A stretch of DNA of 64,000 nt from Amycolatopsis jiangsuensis (GTDB lineage: Bacteria > Actinomycetota > Actinomycetes > Mycobacteriales > Pseudonocardiaceae), in contig NZ_JACHMG010000001.1 in NCBI RefSeq assembly GCF_014204865.1, positions 2,046,001-2,110,000 of the forward strand, written 5' to 3'. The notes beneath the pieces were generated by a model. It did not search any database. It saw only the letters and a program-made list of their open reading frames with translations, and was not told the origin of the DNA. How positions within the stretch are numbered: position 1 is the stretch's first letter; every line of letters begins with the position of its first letter. Both the position numbers and the translations under genes were made by a program. Below are positions 1-8,930 of this stretch, one piece after another.

Positions 1-476
1 GGCCGCTGCCCGAGGACGGTTCGACCAGCATCGAGGTGGACGGGACCACCGTTCCCGCCACCATCTGGTCGGAATGGATCGAACCCGAGGGCGCCACGAC
101 GGTGGCCACCTTCGCCGAGGGGCCGCTGAGCGGGCGCCCGGCGGTGACGCGCCACGAGTTCGGTGCGGGCGTGGCGTGGTACCTCGGCACCCGCCCGTCC
201 CCGGAGGCGATGCGCGAGCTGTTCGACCGGATCACCGCCGGTGCCGGCGCGGTGCCGGTGCTGCCCGGCCTGCCCGAGGGGGTGCAGGCCGTGGTACGAC
301 ACGGCGACGCCGACTACCTGTTCCTGCTCAACCACGGCACGGAAGCGGTCACCGTGGCGCTGCCGGAACCCGGCACGGACCTGCTCGCCGACCCGGGCCG
401 GTCCGTGACGGAGGTGGCGCTGGAACCGTACGGCGTGGCGGTGCTCGCCGCGGCGAACCGGGAGGAGCACCGATGA
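1..476 (+). CDS. GH42 beta-galactosidase, C-terminal part (gene begins before the window)
   Basis: The frame is open from base 3, before the first possible start codon (GTG at 36), so only about 158 C-terminal residues are present. The visible part resembles the C-terminal domains of glycoside hydrolase family 42: a stretch ending in AWYLGTRPS, then a small beta domain with YLFLLNHG and a closing EPYGVAVL. The catalytic TIM barrel lies upstream and cannot be checked. GH42 enzymes remove terminal galactose from oligosaccharides. The stop overlaps the next gene's start (ATGA at 473-476), so it is probably translationally coupled to the sialidase, which suggests stepwise trimming of a glycan. 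The family call rests on the C-terminal domain only. Confidence 0.75.
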   Translation, partial: PLPEDGSTSIEVDGTTVPATIWSEWIEPEGATTVATFAEGPLSGRPAVTRHEFGAGVAWYLGTRPSPEAMRELFDRITAGAGAVPVLPGLPEGVQAVVRHGDADYLFLLNHGTEAVTVALPEPGTDLLADPGRSVTEVALEPYGVAVLAAANREEHR

Positions 477-2314
477 ACCGGCTTTCCCGGGTGGCACTGG
501 CCTTCCTGCTGCTGATCGGCGTCGTGCCGAGCCAGGCGCACGCCGCGCCCGCGTTCGACCAGCAGGTGCTTTTCAACCCGCACCAGGAAACCGGCTACGC
601 CTGCTTCCGCATCCCGGCGATCGTCCGCAGTGCCTCGGGCACGCTGCTCGCCTTCGCCGAGGGCCGCCGTGACAACTGCGGGGACACCGGCGACATCGAC
701 CTGGTGGTGAAGCGGTCCACCGACGGCGGCACCACCTGGTCACCACTGCGGGTGGTGAACCCCGGTGGCGGCGACACCCACGGCAACCCGGTGCCCATCG
801 TGGACAGTACGACCGGCCGGATCGTGCTGATCACGACCTACAACAAGGGCCGCGACGACGACCAGGCCTGCGACGTGCCGTGCCCGCGTGCGCCACACGC
901 GCAGTACAGCGACGACGACGGCCGCACCTGGTCCGTACCGGTCGACATCAGCGCGCAGGCCAAGCTGCCGGAGTGGGATTCGTGGTACGCCTCCGGTCCG
1001 GTGCACGGCATCCAGCTGGCGCACGGCCGGCACGCGGGCCGGCTCGTGTTCGGTGTCAACGCCGAACGCAGTGCCGGCACCGACTCGGTGGAGAACTACG
1101 GCGCACTCGTCTACAGCGACGACCACGGGCGGAGCTGGCAGGTGGGCGCGGTGGACAGCTACCCGCATCCGGTGGGCGGTACCTACGCGCAGAAGCCGTC
1201 GGAGATCAGCGTCGCCGAACTGCCGGACGGCACGATCTACGCGGGCGGCAGGGAGCAAGGCGGCACCGACGTCGGCAACCGGGACTACGCGCTGAGCCGC
1301 GACGGCGGGGCGACGTTCAGCCGTCGGTTCACCACGATCCCGGACCTCGTGACCCCGATGGTGCAGGGCTGCCTGCTGCGACTGGAACGCCCGGGTGGGC
1401 AACGGCTGCTGTTCGCCTCCCCCGCCGACACCGACCGTCGCCGCTGGATGACCATCCGCTCGTCCTACGACGGCGGCCGCACCTGGGAAAACACCGAGCA
1501 GGGCACACGGATCACCACCGACTGGTCGGGATACTCCGATCTGGTGCAGCTGAGCGGACCTCACGAGCGCGACGCGCGGATCGGCCTGCTGTACGAGGGC
1601 GGCGCGGTCGACGCCCGGGACGAGATCCGCTTCGTTCGCTTCGACGAGAACCACCTCGGCTGGCGGCGTTCCCCCGGTCCGTCCACTCCGGACCTGGCGA
1701 ACCGGCACTCCGGTGGCATTCTGGGCGGTGGTGCCACCGTGGAACCCGGACGGTTCGGCGGTGCGGTACGGCTCGACGGCGTCGACGATTTCGTCCGCGT
1801 GCGGTATTCGCCGGGCCAGCTCGTGGGCGCGGGCGACTTCACCTACAGCACGTGGTTCCGTTACGGGGCTTCGAAACAGCCGCAAGCTTTGCTGTGGCTG
1901 AGTGGGATGGGGGCGACGGCACCGCAGCTATGGCTGCGCGCGGAACCCGCGGACCGGCGGCTGGTCGCCGCCATGACCACCTCGGCCGGCAGCCGCTCGG
2001 TGACCACCGCGCAGGCTTACGACGACCAGCAGTGGCACCACCTCGTACTCCAACGCACCGGCGGGGCGCTGCGAATCCTGGTGGACGGAGCAGTCGCCGC
2101 CACCGGGCCGGACTCCCCCGGGTCGGTCAGCGAAACCGTCTCGTTCCAGCTGCTGCTGGGCGAACGACCCGACGGCACCCAGCAGCTGGCCGGCGCACTC
2201 GACGACACCCGGCTCTACCGGCGGGCCCTGACCGGCCCGGAGCTGACCCGGGTGAGTGCCGGCGCCGCGGTACCGGGCGCGGCGGCGTGGCTGCCGTTCG
2301 ACCACAGCCGCTGA
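473..2314 (+). CDS. Secreted exo-alpha-sialidase with C-terminal LamG-like domain
   Basis: 613 residues from ATG 473. Residues 1-24 form a signal peptide (NRLSR, hydrophobic core, AHA cleavage site). The six-bladed sialidase fold is marked by the FRIP motif (45-48) and five Asp boxes: STDGGTTW (82-89), SDDDGRTW (146-153), SDDHGRSW (215-222), a weak one near 276 and SYDGGRTW (331-338). A Tyr near 354 (GYSDL) and a Glu near 375 (LYEGG) fit the catalytic pair. Residues ~415-605 look like a concanavalin/LamG carbohydrate-binding domain. By family, it should release terminal sialic acids from glycoconjugates outside the cell. It overlaps the upstream GH42 gene by 4 nt. No sialic acid catabolic genes are visible nearby, so it may serve to unmask galactose for the GH42 enzyme. 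Confidence 0.92.
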   Translation: MNRLSRVALAFLLLIGVVPSQAHAAPAFDQQVLFNPHQETGYACFRIPAIVRSASGTLLAFAEGRRDNCGDTGDIDLVVKRSTDGGTTWSPLRVVNPGGGDTHGNPVPIVDSTTGRIVLITTYNKGRDDDQACDVPCPRAPHAQYSDDDGRTWSVPVDISAQAKLPEWDSWYASGPVHGIQLAHGRHAGRLVFGVNAERSAGTDSVENYGALVYSDDHGRSWQVGAVDSYPHPVGGTYAQKPSEISVAELPDGTIYAGGREQGGTDVGNRDYALSRDGGATFSRRFTTIPDLVTPMVQGCLLRLERPGGQRLLFASPADTDRRRWMTIRSSYDGGRTWENTEQGTRITTDWSGYSDLVQLSGPHERDARIGLLYEGGAVDARDEIRFVRFDENHLGWRRSPGPSTPDLANRHSGGILGGGATVEPGRFGGAVRLDGVDDFVRVRYSPGQLVGAGDFTYSTWFRYGASKQPQALLWLSGMGATAPQLWLRAEPADRRLVAAMTTSAGSRSVTTAQAYDDQQWHHLVLQRTGGALRILVDGAVAATGPDSPGSVSETVSFQLLLGERPDGTQQLAGALDDTRLYRRALTGPELTRVSAGAAVPGAAAWLPFDHSR

Positions 2315-2436
2315 CCAGTCGCCGGAGCCCGGTCTCGGGGGTTTTCGGCAGCTTTGTCGGCGTTTGCCGGATGCCCGGTACCGCGGCGCGGCAATCCACG
2401 TGCGCGGGACACCCGGGTTCTGGCAGGCTCGCGGGC

Positions 2437-3645
2437 GTGAAGATCCTGTTCTCCTCCGCGCCCGGGTACGGGCTCACGCTGCCGGTCATCCCGCTGATCT
2501 GGGCGGCACGCGCCGCCGGGCACGAGGTCCTGCTCGCGACCACCTCCGAGATGACCGAGGCCGGTGCGCGGGCCGGGCTGCCGGTGTACGACGTGTTCCC
2601 GCAGCGCAACGTCTGGAACGACCTGCTGACCATGGTCAGCGGCCAGGGCAGGGACACCGGGGATACCACCGAGCTGCCGGAGGAGTACCGGAACCTGCGC
2701 CTGGGCAACGGGCCGTTCGGGCTGTTCACCGTGACCATGACCGAGGGCACCATCGAGGCGGGCCGGGCGTTCGGCCCCGACCTGGTGGTCACCACCTCCG
2801 ACCACGCCGCGGGCATGCTCGCCGCCGCCGCGCTCGACGTACCCGTGCTCGAGGTCGGCAACCGGGTCTCCTGGTCGGTCCGCGACACGGACTGGCGGGA
2901 AGGGCACGGCAGCTTCGGCGAGAACGAAGGCGCCATGGCGATGCGGGAGAAGCTGGGCATCGGCAGCACCCGCACGCTCGCCCGCATCGACCCGCGCGCC
3001 CCCAGCATGGGCGGCCTGCATCCGGACGACGAGCACCCGGACGAACGCGACGCCGCGCCATGGTGGCCCATGCAGTTCGTGCCCTACAACGGCGGCGCGG
3101 TGGTTCCGGAGTGGGCACTGCACCGCCCGGAACGCCCGCGGGTCGCCGTCACGCTCGGCACGGTGGTGCCGAGCGTGAGCGGCGTCAGCAGTCTCGCCGC
3201 GGTGCTCGCCGGACTCGGCGGAATGGACGTCGAGGTGGTGCTGGCCGCGGGCACGGCGGACCTGAGCGAACTCGGCGAGCTGCCGCCGAACGTGCGCTCG
3301 GTCGGCTACCTGCCGCTGTCGGTGTTCCTGCCGTCGTGTTCGGCGATCGTGCACCACGGCGGCTCCGGAACCACTGCCGCGCCGCTGTTCTACGGCGTGC
3401 CGCAGCTCGTGCTGCCGGGCTTCGCGGACAACCCGCTGTCCGCGCAGCGTGTCGCCGACCGCGGCGTGGGCCTGACCCACGATCCGTCCACGATCGACGC
3501 CACCACCGTGCGCACGCTGGTAAACCGGCTGCTCACCGAACCCGCTTTCCGCGACGCGGCAACGGAAGTCCGCGCGGAGATGGCCGCACAGCCGACCCCG
3601 GCCAGCGTCCTGGCCCGCGCCGTCGCCGCCTGCCACGCGTCGTGA
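2437..3645 (+). CDS. GT1-family glycosyltransferase (MGT/EryCIII type)
   Basis: 402 residues from GTG 2437, chosen because the protein then begins directly with the GT-B motif KILFSSAPGYGLTLP; the ribosome-binding site is weak. The C-terminal half carries the nucleotide-sugar signature HHGGSGTTAAPLFYGVPQLV (around residue 306), typical of actinomycete enzymes that glycosylate macrolides, polyketides or other small molecules. Acceptor and sugar cannot be read from the sequence, and no polyketide or NRPS genes lie nearby, so it may act in xenobiotic or lipid glycosylation. It sits 122 bp after the sialidase and converges on the SDR gene with only 6 bp between stops. Confidence 0.88.
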   Translation: MKILFSSAPGYGLTLPVIPLIWAARAAGHEVLLATTSEMTEAGARAGLPVYDVFPQRNVWNDLLTMVSGQGRDTGDTTELPEEYRNLRLGNGPFGLFTVTMTEGTIEAGRAFGPDLVVTTSDHAAGMLAAAALDVPVLEVGNRVSWSVRDTDWREGHGSFGENEGAMAMREKLGIGSTRTLARIDPRAPSMGGLHPDDEHPDERDAAPWWPMQFVPYNGGAVVPEWALHRPERPRVAVTLGTVVPSVSGVSSLAAVLAGLGGMDVEVVLAAGTADLSELGELPPNVRSVGYLPLSVFLPSCSAIVHHGGSGTTAAPLFYGVPQLVLPGFADNPLSAQRVADRGVGLTHDPSTIDATTVRTLVNRLLTEPAFRDAATEVRAEMAAQPTPASVLARAVAACHAS

Positions 3646-3651
3646 AGGGCA

Positions 3652-4386
3652 TCAGATCTGCGTGACCCCGCCGTCGACGACGAGCTCGGCGCCGTTCATG
3701 TAGCTCGAGGCGTCCGAGGCCAGGAACGTGGCGGCCGCGGCCAGCTCCTCCGGGGTGCCCAGGCGGCCCAGCGGGACCGTCGTCTTGATTTGCTCCCGGA
3801 CTTCCGCGGGAACGAGGTCGAGCAGGCCCGGCGTCGGGACCGCGCCCGGCGAGAGCACGTTGACGCGGAAGCCGTGCTGGAGCGAGCTGTGCGCCCAGCC
3901 GCGGGCGAGGTTGCGGATCGCCGCCTTGGTCGCACCGTAGACCTCGAGGCCCGGCGAAGGGCTGGTGGCGGCGGACGAGCCGATCAGCACGAGGGAAGCC
4001 CCGGAACGCAGCAGGGGCAGTGCCTTCTGGACGGTGAAGATCGTTCCCTTGACATTGACGGCGAACTGCTCGTCGATCTGTTCCTCGGTGACGGCACCGA
4101 ACTGGGTTTGCGTGCCGATGCCGGCGTTCGCGACCACGATGTCCAGGTGCCCCGCCTGCTCGCGGACGGTCTCGTAGAGCGCGTCGAGATCGGCCGGCAC
4201 CGCAGAGTCGGCGACCACGGCGGTCACGTTTTCGCCGAGCTCGGCGACGGCCGCGTCGAGCGCTTCCTTGCGACGGCCGGTGATGAACACCTTCGCGCCC
4301 TCGTCGCGGAAGGACCGCGCGATCGCCAGCCCGATGCCGCTGCTGCCACCGGTGACCACTGCGACCTTGCCTGTCAGGACGGCCAC
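3652..4386 (-). CDS. SDR-family NAD(P)-dependent oxidoreductase
   Basis: 244 residues from GTG 4386. An upstream GTG at 4395 is in frame, but it overlaps the AGGAGG at 4400-4395, which sits 8 nt before 4386; the inner start is therefore preferred. This is a classical SDR: TGGSSGIG cofactor loop (12-19), NAG motif (VANAGIG, ~86-91), a Ser near 138 and Y150-x3-K154. The C-terminal NGAELVVDGGV segment is typical of beta-ketoacyl reductase-like SDRs. The substrate is unknown. Upstream there is a perfect 12-bp palindrome (4441-4452) and then IS debris in place of the divergent regulator often found beside such genes. Confidence 0.92.
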   Translation of the reverse strand: MAVLTGKVAVVTGGSSGIGLAIARSFRDEGAKVFITGRRKEALDAAVAELGENVTAVVADSAVPADLDALYETVREQAGHLDIVVANAGIGTQTQFGAVTEEQIDEQFAVNVKGTIFTVQKALPLLRSGASLVLIGSSAATSPSPGLEVYGATKAAIRNLARGWAHSSLQHGFRVNVLSPGAVPTPGLLDLVPAEVREQIKTTVPLGRLGTPEELAAAATFLASDASSYMNGAELVVDGGVTQI

Positions 4387-4440
4387 GCCGCCCACCTCCT
4401 CGAGTTATTGACCATTACGTCCACAACTCTGCCTGATCTG

Positions 4441-4452
4441 GACTGATCAGTC
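4441..4452. promoter_or_regulatory. 12-bp perfect palindrome GACTGATCAGTC, possible TetR-type operator
   Basis: The palindrome GACTGATCAGTC lies 55 bp upstream of the SDR start, inside what should be its promoter region. Size and position fit a TetR-family operator. No TetR gene is adjacent: the next sequence is IS481- and IS5-type debris. Function is inferred from symmetry and position only. Confidence 0.4.
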
Positions 4453-4469
4453 AACAATTAGGGTGCACG

Positions 4470-4694
4470 GTGTGGCCCGACCCGCTGTGTCGTCAGGACA
4501 GCTGGGTGCGGCGCTGGGGACCGGCCCGCATCGCCTACCTGCACAACGCCGTGGATGACCCCACACCCGCCTGGCTTACCCCGGGACCCTGACCGATGAG
4601 GCCCGGGAAACCACGGTCGCGTTCTGGGGCCGGGCGGCGGGTCAGTACACCGAGGGTGTGTCGGACAATGCTGTGGTCCAGGTGATCACCGTAT
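4470..4694 (+). pseudogene. IS481-family transposase remnant, internally deleted and frameshifted
   Basis: Reading from about 4506 gives VRRWGPARI, an N-terminal IS481 motif, joined directly to AYLHNAVDD, from the catalytic core normally well over 100 residues later. A frameshift near 4579 then continues in another frame with LTDEARETTVAFWGRAAGQY, also IS481 core sequence. The middle of the gene and the C-terminus are missing and stops interrupt it. It is a dead fragment. The family assignment comes from recognising the YLHxAVDD and ILTDE..TTxxFW motifs. Confidence 0.7.
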
Positions 4695-4719
4695 GCAGGA
4701 CTACCGCTGATCGGTAGAC

Positions 4720-4954
4720 GATGGCGAGTCATACCGAGTGGCCGGACCGCGGCGTGTGCGATGCCCGACCTGATCAGCCGGCTCGGGGATCACCACGGTG
4801 ATGCCGCGGTCGCGGTAGATGATCCCCTCGACCATCGCCCGAGCATCAGAAAACGGACGACCACGCCGACCAGTGCGACCAGCAGCACATCCTCGATCAA
4901 CGCCGACTGAGCATCCGAGAGGAACTGAAACCGCGACACACCCACCAGCATCAC
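4720..4954 (-). pseudogene. IS5-family transposase remnant, internally deleted
   Basis: On the minus strand from about 4954 the reading is VSRFQFLSDAQSALIED. After a frame change come GRPFSDARAMVEGIIYR, then ITVVIPEPADQVGHRTRRG and finally ATRYD. These are, in order, N-terminal, middle and C-terminal motifs of an IS5-family (IS427-like) transposase, with the intervening sequence lost at two points. It is non-functional. Together with the adjacent IS481 fragment it fills the gap between the SDR gene and glgC. Confidence 0.65.
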
Positions 4955-4985
4955 AGCCGCCAGACGAATCCTGTGCCAGACAAAC

Positions 4986-6203
4986 CTAAATCGCCGTCTC
5001 GCCCTTGCCCAACACGACGATGCCGAACGGGCTCACGTGGTAGTGCTGCCGGTCGCGCGCGAGGTCGACGCCGATGTGCGCTCCCGCGGGGACGACCACG
5101 TTCTTGTCCAGGATCGCGCGCCGGACCACCGCGCCGCGGCCCACCCGTGCGCCGTCCAGCAGCACCGAACCCTGCACCACCGCGCCGTTCTCCACGAACA
5201 CGTCCGGCGACAGCACCGAATCGACCACCTGCGCGCCGGAGATGATGCAGCCGTTGCTCACGATCGACTGAGTGGCCGAGCCGCCCTCCACGAACTTCGC
5301 CGCCGCACGCTGGCCCGGATGCGCCAGGATCGGCCACTTCCGGTTGTACAGATTGAAGATCGGCGACGTCGAGATCAGGTCGGTGTGCGCGTCGTAGTAG
5401 CTGTCGATCGTGCCGACGTCCCGCCAGTAGCCGTGATCGCGGTCGGTCTCGCCGGGCACGACGTTGCCGGTGAAGTCGTACACCGCGGCCTCGCCCTTGG
5501 CCACCAGCGCCGGGATGATGTCGCGGCCCATGTCGTGCTTCGAGCCGACGTTGCGCGAATCCTCCCGCAGCGCGTCGAGCATCACCTGCGTGGTGAACAC
5601 GTAGTTGCCCATCGACACATACGATTCGCCGGGTGAGTCCGGCAGGCTCGGCGGGTCCTCGGGCTTTTCGAGGAAGGCGTCGATCCGGGTACCGTCGCCG
5701 GTCTGGATCACGCCGAACGACCGCGCCTCCGACTGCGGGACGCGGATGCCCGCCACGGTGACCCCGGCACCGGAGGCGATGTGCTCGTCGATCATCTGCC
5801 GCGGATCCATCCGGTAGATGTTGTCCGCGCCGAACACCGCGATGTAGGCAGGCGACTCGTCGTGCACCAGGTTGAGGCTCTGGTGGATCGCGTCCGCGCT
5901 GCCCTGGTACCAGTGCGGGCCCAGCCGCTGCTGCGCGGGCACCGGCGTGACGTACTCGCCGGTCAGCGAGGACAGCCGCCAGGTGGTCGAGATGTGCCGG
6001 TCCAGCGAATGCGATTTGTACTGCGTGAGCACGCAGATCCGGCGGATCCCGCCGTGCACCAGATTGGACAGCACGAAGTCGATCAGCCGGTGCACCCCGC
6101 CGAAGGGCACCGCGGGTTTCGCGCGGTCGGTGGTCAGCGGCATCAGCCGTTTGCCCTCGCCGCCGGCGAGCACGATGCCCAGCACATCGGATCCGTCGAT
6201 CAC
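4986..6203 (-). CDS. glgC: Glucose-1-phosphate adenylyltransferase (ADP-glucose pyrophosphorylase)
   Basis: 405 residues from GTG 6203; the start forms a GTGA overlap with the stop of the upstream synthase gene and has GGGAGGG just before it. A longer in-frame start at 6218 is less likely. It makes ADP-glucose from glucose-1-phosphate and ATP. Visible features are the N-terminal pyrophosphorylase motif [13 protein letters not shown] with AKPAVPFGG, the conserved [17 protein letters not shown] block, [15 protein letters not shown], and a C-terminal left-handed beta-helix ([21 protein letters not shown]). Length is normal for the actinobacterial enzyme. It is the second gene of a two-gene operon with the ADP-glucose-using transferase. 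Confidence 0.96.
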   Translation of the reverse strand: MIDGSDVLGIVLAGGEGKRLMPLTTDRAKPAVPFGGVHRLIDFVLSNLVHGGIRRICVLTQYKSHSLDRHISTTWRLSSLTGEYVTPVPAQQRLGPHWYQGSADAIHQSLNLVHDESPAYIAVFGADNIYRMDPRQMIDEHIASGAGVTVAGIRVPQSEARSFGVIQTGDGTRIDAFLEKPEDPPSLPDSPGESYVSMGNYVFTTQVMLDALREDSRNVGSKHDMGRDIIPALVAKGEAAVYDFTGNVVPGETDRDHGYWRDVGTIDSYYDAHTDLISTSPIFNLYNRKWPILAHPGQRAAAKFVEGGSATQSIVSNGCIISGAQVVDSVLSPDVFVENGAVVQGSVLLDGARVGRGAVVRRAILDKNVVVPAGAHIGVDLARDRQHYHVSPFGIVVLGKGETAI

Positions 6204-7357
6204 GAAACCCTCCCGCACGCCTCGTAGACGGCGACCGTCGCGGCGGCGATCGCGGCCCAGCCGAACTCTCCCACGGCACGGTCCCTCCCGGCCAGGCCCA
6301 AGCGGGCGGCCCGGTCACGGTCGGCGGCCAGCGCGTTGATCCCGGCCGCGAGCCCGGCCTCGAAAGCCGCCGGATCGGCCTCGTCGTAGTGCACGAGCAG
6401 CCCGCTCACCCCGTCGTCGACCACCTCCGGGATGCCGCCGACATCGCTGGCCACCACCGCGGTGCCACAGGCCATCGCCTCGAGGTTCACGATGCCGAGC
6501 GGTTCGTAGACCGACGGGCAGACGAACACCAGCGCGTGTGTGAGCAGCTGCACCACCTCGGCCCGCGGCAGCATTTCCGGGATCCACCGCACCCCGGATC
6601 GCTTCGCCTGCAGGTCCGCCACCAGCTCGCGGAACTCCGTGTCCAGCTCCGGAGTGTCGGCACCGCCGGCACACAGGATCAGCTGCACGTCCTCGTCCAG
6701 TTCGGCACCCGCGCGCACCAGGTGCGGCACGCCCTTCTGCCGCGTGATCCGCCCGACGAACAGCGCGTACGGCCGGTCCGGGTCGATGCCGTGCTTGGCC
6801 AGCACGTCGGTACCCGGGTCCGGATGGTACAGACCGGTGTCGATGCCGTTGTGCACCACGTGCACCCGCGCCGGATCGACCTCCGGGTACGCGGTGAGCA
6901 CGTCGCGGCGCATCCCCGCGCTGACCGCGATGATCGCGTCCGCCGCTTCGTAGGCCTCGCGCTCGATCCACGACGACACGCGGTAACCACCGCCGAGCTG
7001 CTCGGCCTTCCACGGCCGCAGCGGTTCGAGCGAATGCGCGGTGATCACGTGCGGAATGCCGTGCGTGAGCTTCGCCAGATGCCCGCCGAGGTTGGCGTAC
7101 CAGGTGTGACTGTGCGCGAGATCGTGGCCGGCGAGGGCATCGGCCATCGACACCGCGATGTCCATCGTCGCGAACGCGGGCTGGGCGTAACCGTGGGCGT
7201 CGCGGTGCCCGCGCGCGCCGTCCGGCCGGTCGGGACCCCAGCAGTGCACGTCCAGCTCGACCAGCGACCGCAGCTGCCGCGCGAGGAACTCGACGTGCAC
7301 CCCCGCTCCCCCGTAGACGTCCGGTGGGTACTCCCGGGTGAGCAAGCCGACCTTCAT
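6200..7357 (-). CDS. glgM: GT4 glycogen synthase / alpha-maltose-1-phosphate synthase
   Basis: 385 residues from ATG 7357 ([20 protein letters not shown]). It is a GT-B fold, family GT4 enzyme with the GGAGVHV donor loop at the N-terminus and the C-terminal [20 protein letters not shown] block containing the E-x7-E motif. In mycobacteria the homologous enzyme (formerly GlgA) makes alpha-maltose-1-phosphate from ADP-glucose and glucose-1-phosphate, feeding the GlgE route. I infer the same here from the short GT4 architecture, which differs from the longer GT5 GlgA of E. coli. It is directly coupled to glgC. No glgE or glgB is in the window. Confidence 0.9.
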   Translation of the reverse strand: MKVGLLTREYPPDVYGGAGVHVEFLARQLRSLVELDVHCWGPDRPDGARGHRDAHGYAQPAFATMDIAVSMADALAGHDLAHSHTWYANLGGHLAKLTHGIPHVITAHSLEPLRPWKAEQLGGGYRVSSWIEREAYEAADAIIAVSAGMRRDVLTAYPEVDPARVHVVHNGIDTGLYHPDPGTDVLAKHGIDPDRPYALFVGRITRQKGVPHLVRAGAELDEDVQLILCAGGADTPELDTEFRELVADLQAKRSGVRWIPEMLPRAEVVQLLTHALVFVCPSVYEPLGIVNLEAMACGTAVVASDVGGIPEVVDDGVSGLLVHYDEADPAAFEAGLAAGINALAADRDRAARLGLAGRDRAVGEFGWAAIAAATVAVYEACGRVS

Positions 7358-7412
7358 GACCCGACCCTAGACGTCCCGGCCGGTCAAGCGCAGTACGGAA
7401 AGTGGGCGAAGA

Positions 7413-8159
7413 TCACCGGCCGCCGAGCACGACGGTGGCCCCGAGATCCGCGGAACGCTCGGTCCGCGCGGCCAGCCCGGCGCGGCGCACCTCGGCGACC
7501 GCGACCGGCGCCTGCCGTTCGCTCGTCTCGAACAGCACGTGCCCGCCAGGGGCGAGCCACCGCGGCGCTTCGGCGACCACCCGGCGCAGCACGGCCAGCC
7601 CGTCGTCACCGCCGTCGAGCGCGGTCCACGGTTCGTGCTCGCGTGCTTCGGGCGGCAGCAGCCGGATGTCTTCGGTCGGCACGTACGGGACGTTCGAGAT
7701 CAGCACGTCGACCCGGCCCCGAAGGCGCGCGGGCACGGGCTCGTAGAGGTCGCCCTCGTACACCGGGCCCGGCACGTTCCGGCGCGCGCATCGCACCGCC
7801 GCGGGTTCGAGGTCGGCCGCGTGCAGTTCGATCCCGGGTATCTCGGCGGCGACCGTGGCCCCGAGCGCCCCCGAGCCACAGCACAGGTCGAGCACCACCG
7901 ACCCGGCGCGCGCGAGCCCGGCGGCCAGCCGGACCAGCAGTTCGCTGCGGTGCCGGGGTACGAACACGCCGGGCTCCACGGCGAACCGGCGTCCGGCGAA
8001 CTCCGCCCAGCCGAGCACGTGCTCCAGCGGCTCTCCCGCACTGCGGCGCTCGACCATCGGCCCGAGCGGCGCACCGGAGGTCACCAGCAGCCGCGCCTCA
8101 TCCTCGGCGAAGACGCATCCGGCGGCCCGCAGGCTCGTCACGACGTCGGCGTAGTCCAC
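7413..8159 (-). CDS. PrmC-like N5-glutamine methyltransferase paralogue
   Basis: 248 residues from GTG 8159, with GAGGAA 5 nt upstream. It is a class I SAM methyltransferase: DLCCGSGALG is the SAM-binding motif I, preceded by the HemK/PrmC substrate loop FVPRHRSELLV. The catalytic NPPY of true release-factor methyltransferases reads NVPY (SNVPYVPT) here. That is the form seen in a PrmC-related actinobacterial subfamily, so this is probably not the main PrmC that modifies RF1/RF2. The protein substrate is unknown. It lies 55 bp upstream of glgM on the same strand, with no obvious functional link. Confidence 0.85.
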   Translation of the reverse strand: MDYADVVTSLRAAGCVFAEDEARLLVTSGAPLGPMVERRSAGEPLEHVLGWAEFAGRRFAVEPGVFVPRHRSELLVRLAAGLARAGSVVLDLCCGSGALGATVAAEIPGIELHAADLEPAAVRCARRNVPGPVYEGDLYEPVPARLRGRVDVLISNVPYVPTEDIRLLPPEAREHEPWTALDGGDDGLAVLRRVVAEAPRWLAPGGHVLFETSERQAPVAVAEVRRAGLAARTERSADLGATVVLGGR

Positions 8160-8252
8160 CCGTTCCTCATTCTCGGCTGACCTGAAAGTCTTTGTACACC
8201 AGCATCTTCATCCGGCAACACTGTCCACTCAGGACTGCGCACAGCCGGGGGG

Positions 8253-8774
8253 TCAGGGCACGACCACGACCGGCCAGGTCGCGGTCCGGACCAGGCGGTT
8301 GCCGATCGAGCCGACGAGCCGGTGCCCGCCCTGCTCGGACGCGCCGACCACGACCAGGTCGGCGTTCTCGTCCAGGGCGGCCTGCCGCAGTTCGGGGAAG
8401 GTCTCCCCCCGCCGGACCACGAACCGGACCGGCACCGACAGCTCCTCGGCACGGCAGGCCAGCTCTTCGCGCAGCTGCCGGATCTCCTCGGCGAAGGTCT
8501 CCTGCTGCACGTCGACCGCCGCGGCCGCGGCCAGCCCGCTCCACACCGTGGGCGAGACGACGTACACAACCACCAGACGGGCTCGTTGCCTTCGGGCGAG
8601 ACCGGCCGCGTAGGCGGCCGCACGCATCCCGGTCGGCGAGGTGTCCACCCCGGCCAGCACCACCAGCGGTCCGTCGGTACCCCGTTCGTACGGCCCGGGC
8701 TCCCAGCGCGGGCCGTACTCCTCGACCAGTTGCTCCACGCGGTCATTATCGCCGCCCGGTCCGGACCCGGCCAC
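8253..8774 (-). CDS. Universal stress protein (UspA family)
   Basis: 173 residues from GTG 8774; a GTG at 8738 is an alternative and neither start has a well-placed ribosome-binding site. It has a single Usp domain: VVLAGVDTSPTGMRAAAYA at the first strand and helix, and VVGASEQGGHRLVGSIGNRL near the end, matching the G-x2-G-x9-G(S/T) nucleotide-binding pattern of ATP-binding Usp proteins. Its role in stress survival is inferred from family only. The 30 residues before the domain are acidic and poorly conserved in character. Confidence 0.88.
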   Translation of the reverse strand: MAGSGPGGDNDRVEQLVEEYGPRWEPGPYERGTDGPLVVLAGVDTSPTGMRAAAYAAGLARRQRARLVVVYVVSPTVWSGLAAAAAVDVQQETFAEEIRQLREELACRAEELSVPVRFVVRRGETFPELRQAALDENADLVVVGASEQGGHRLVGSIGNRLVRTATWPVVVVP

Positions 8775-8930
8775 GCTCCCCGCCCTGCCGTGACCATCCC
8801 ACCAGGTAGGAACGCCGATGGTTCGGCAGTACCCGGATCATGCCGTCTGCTGGTAGCGTGCCCGCGACCTGAACACGCGTCCGGTGGGTGCCGGGGAGCC
8901 GCAACGCGTGCGGAGGTGAGGCGGATCGCG

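Noticed and set aside
740..1885. A 381-residue minus-strand frame inside the sialidase gene
   Set aside because: The plus strand carries signal peptide, FRIP and Asp boxes; the minus frame has no recognisable domain.
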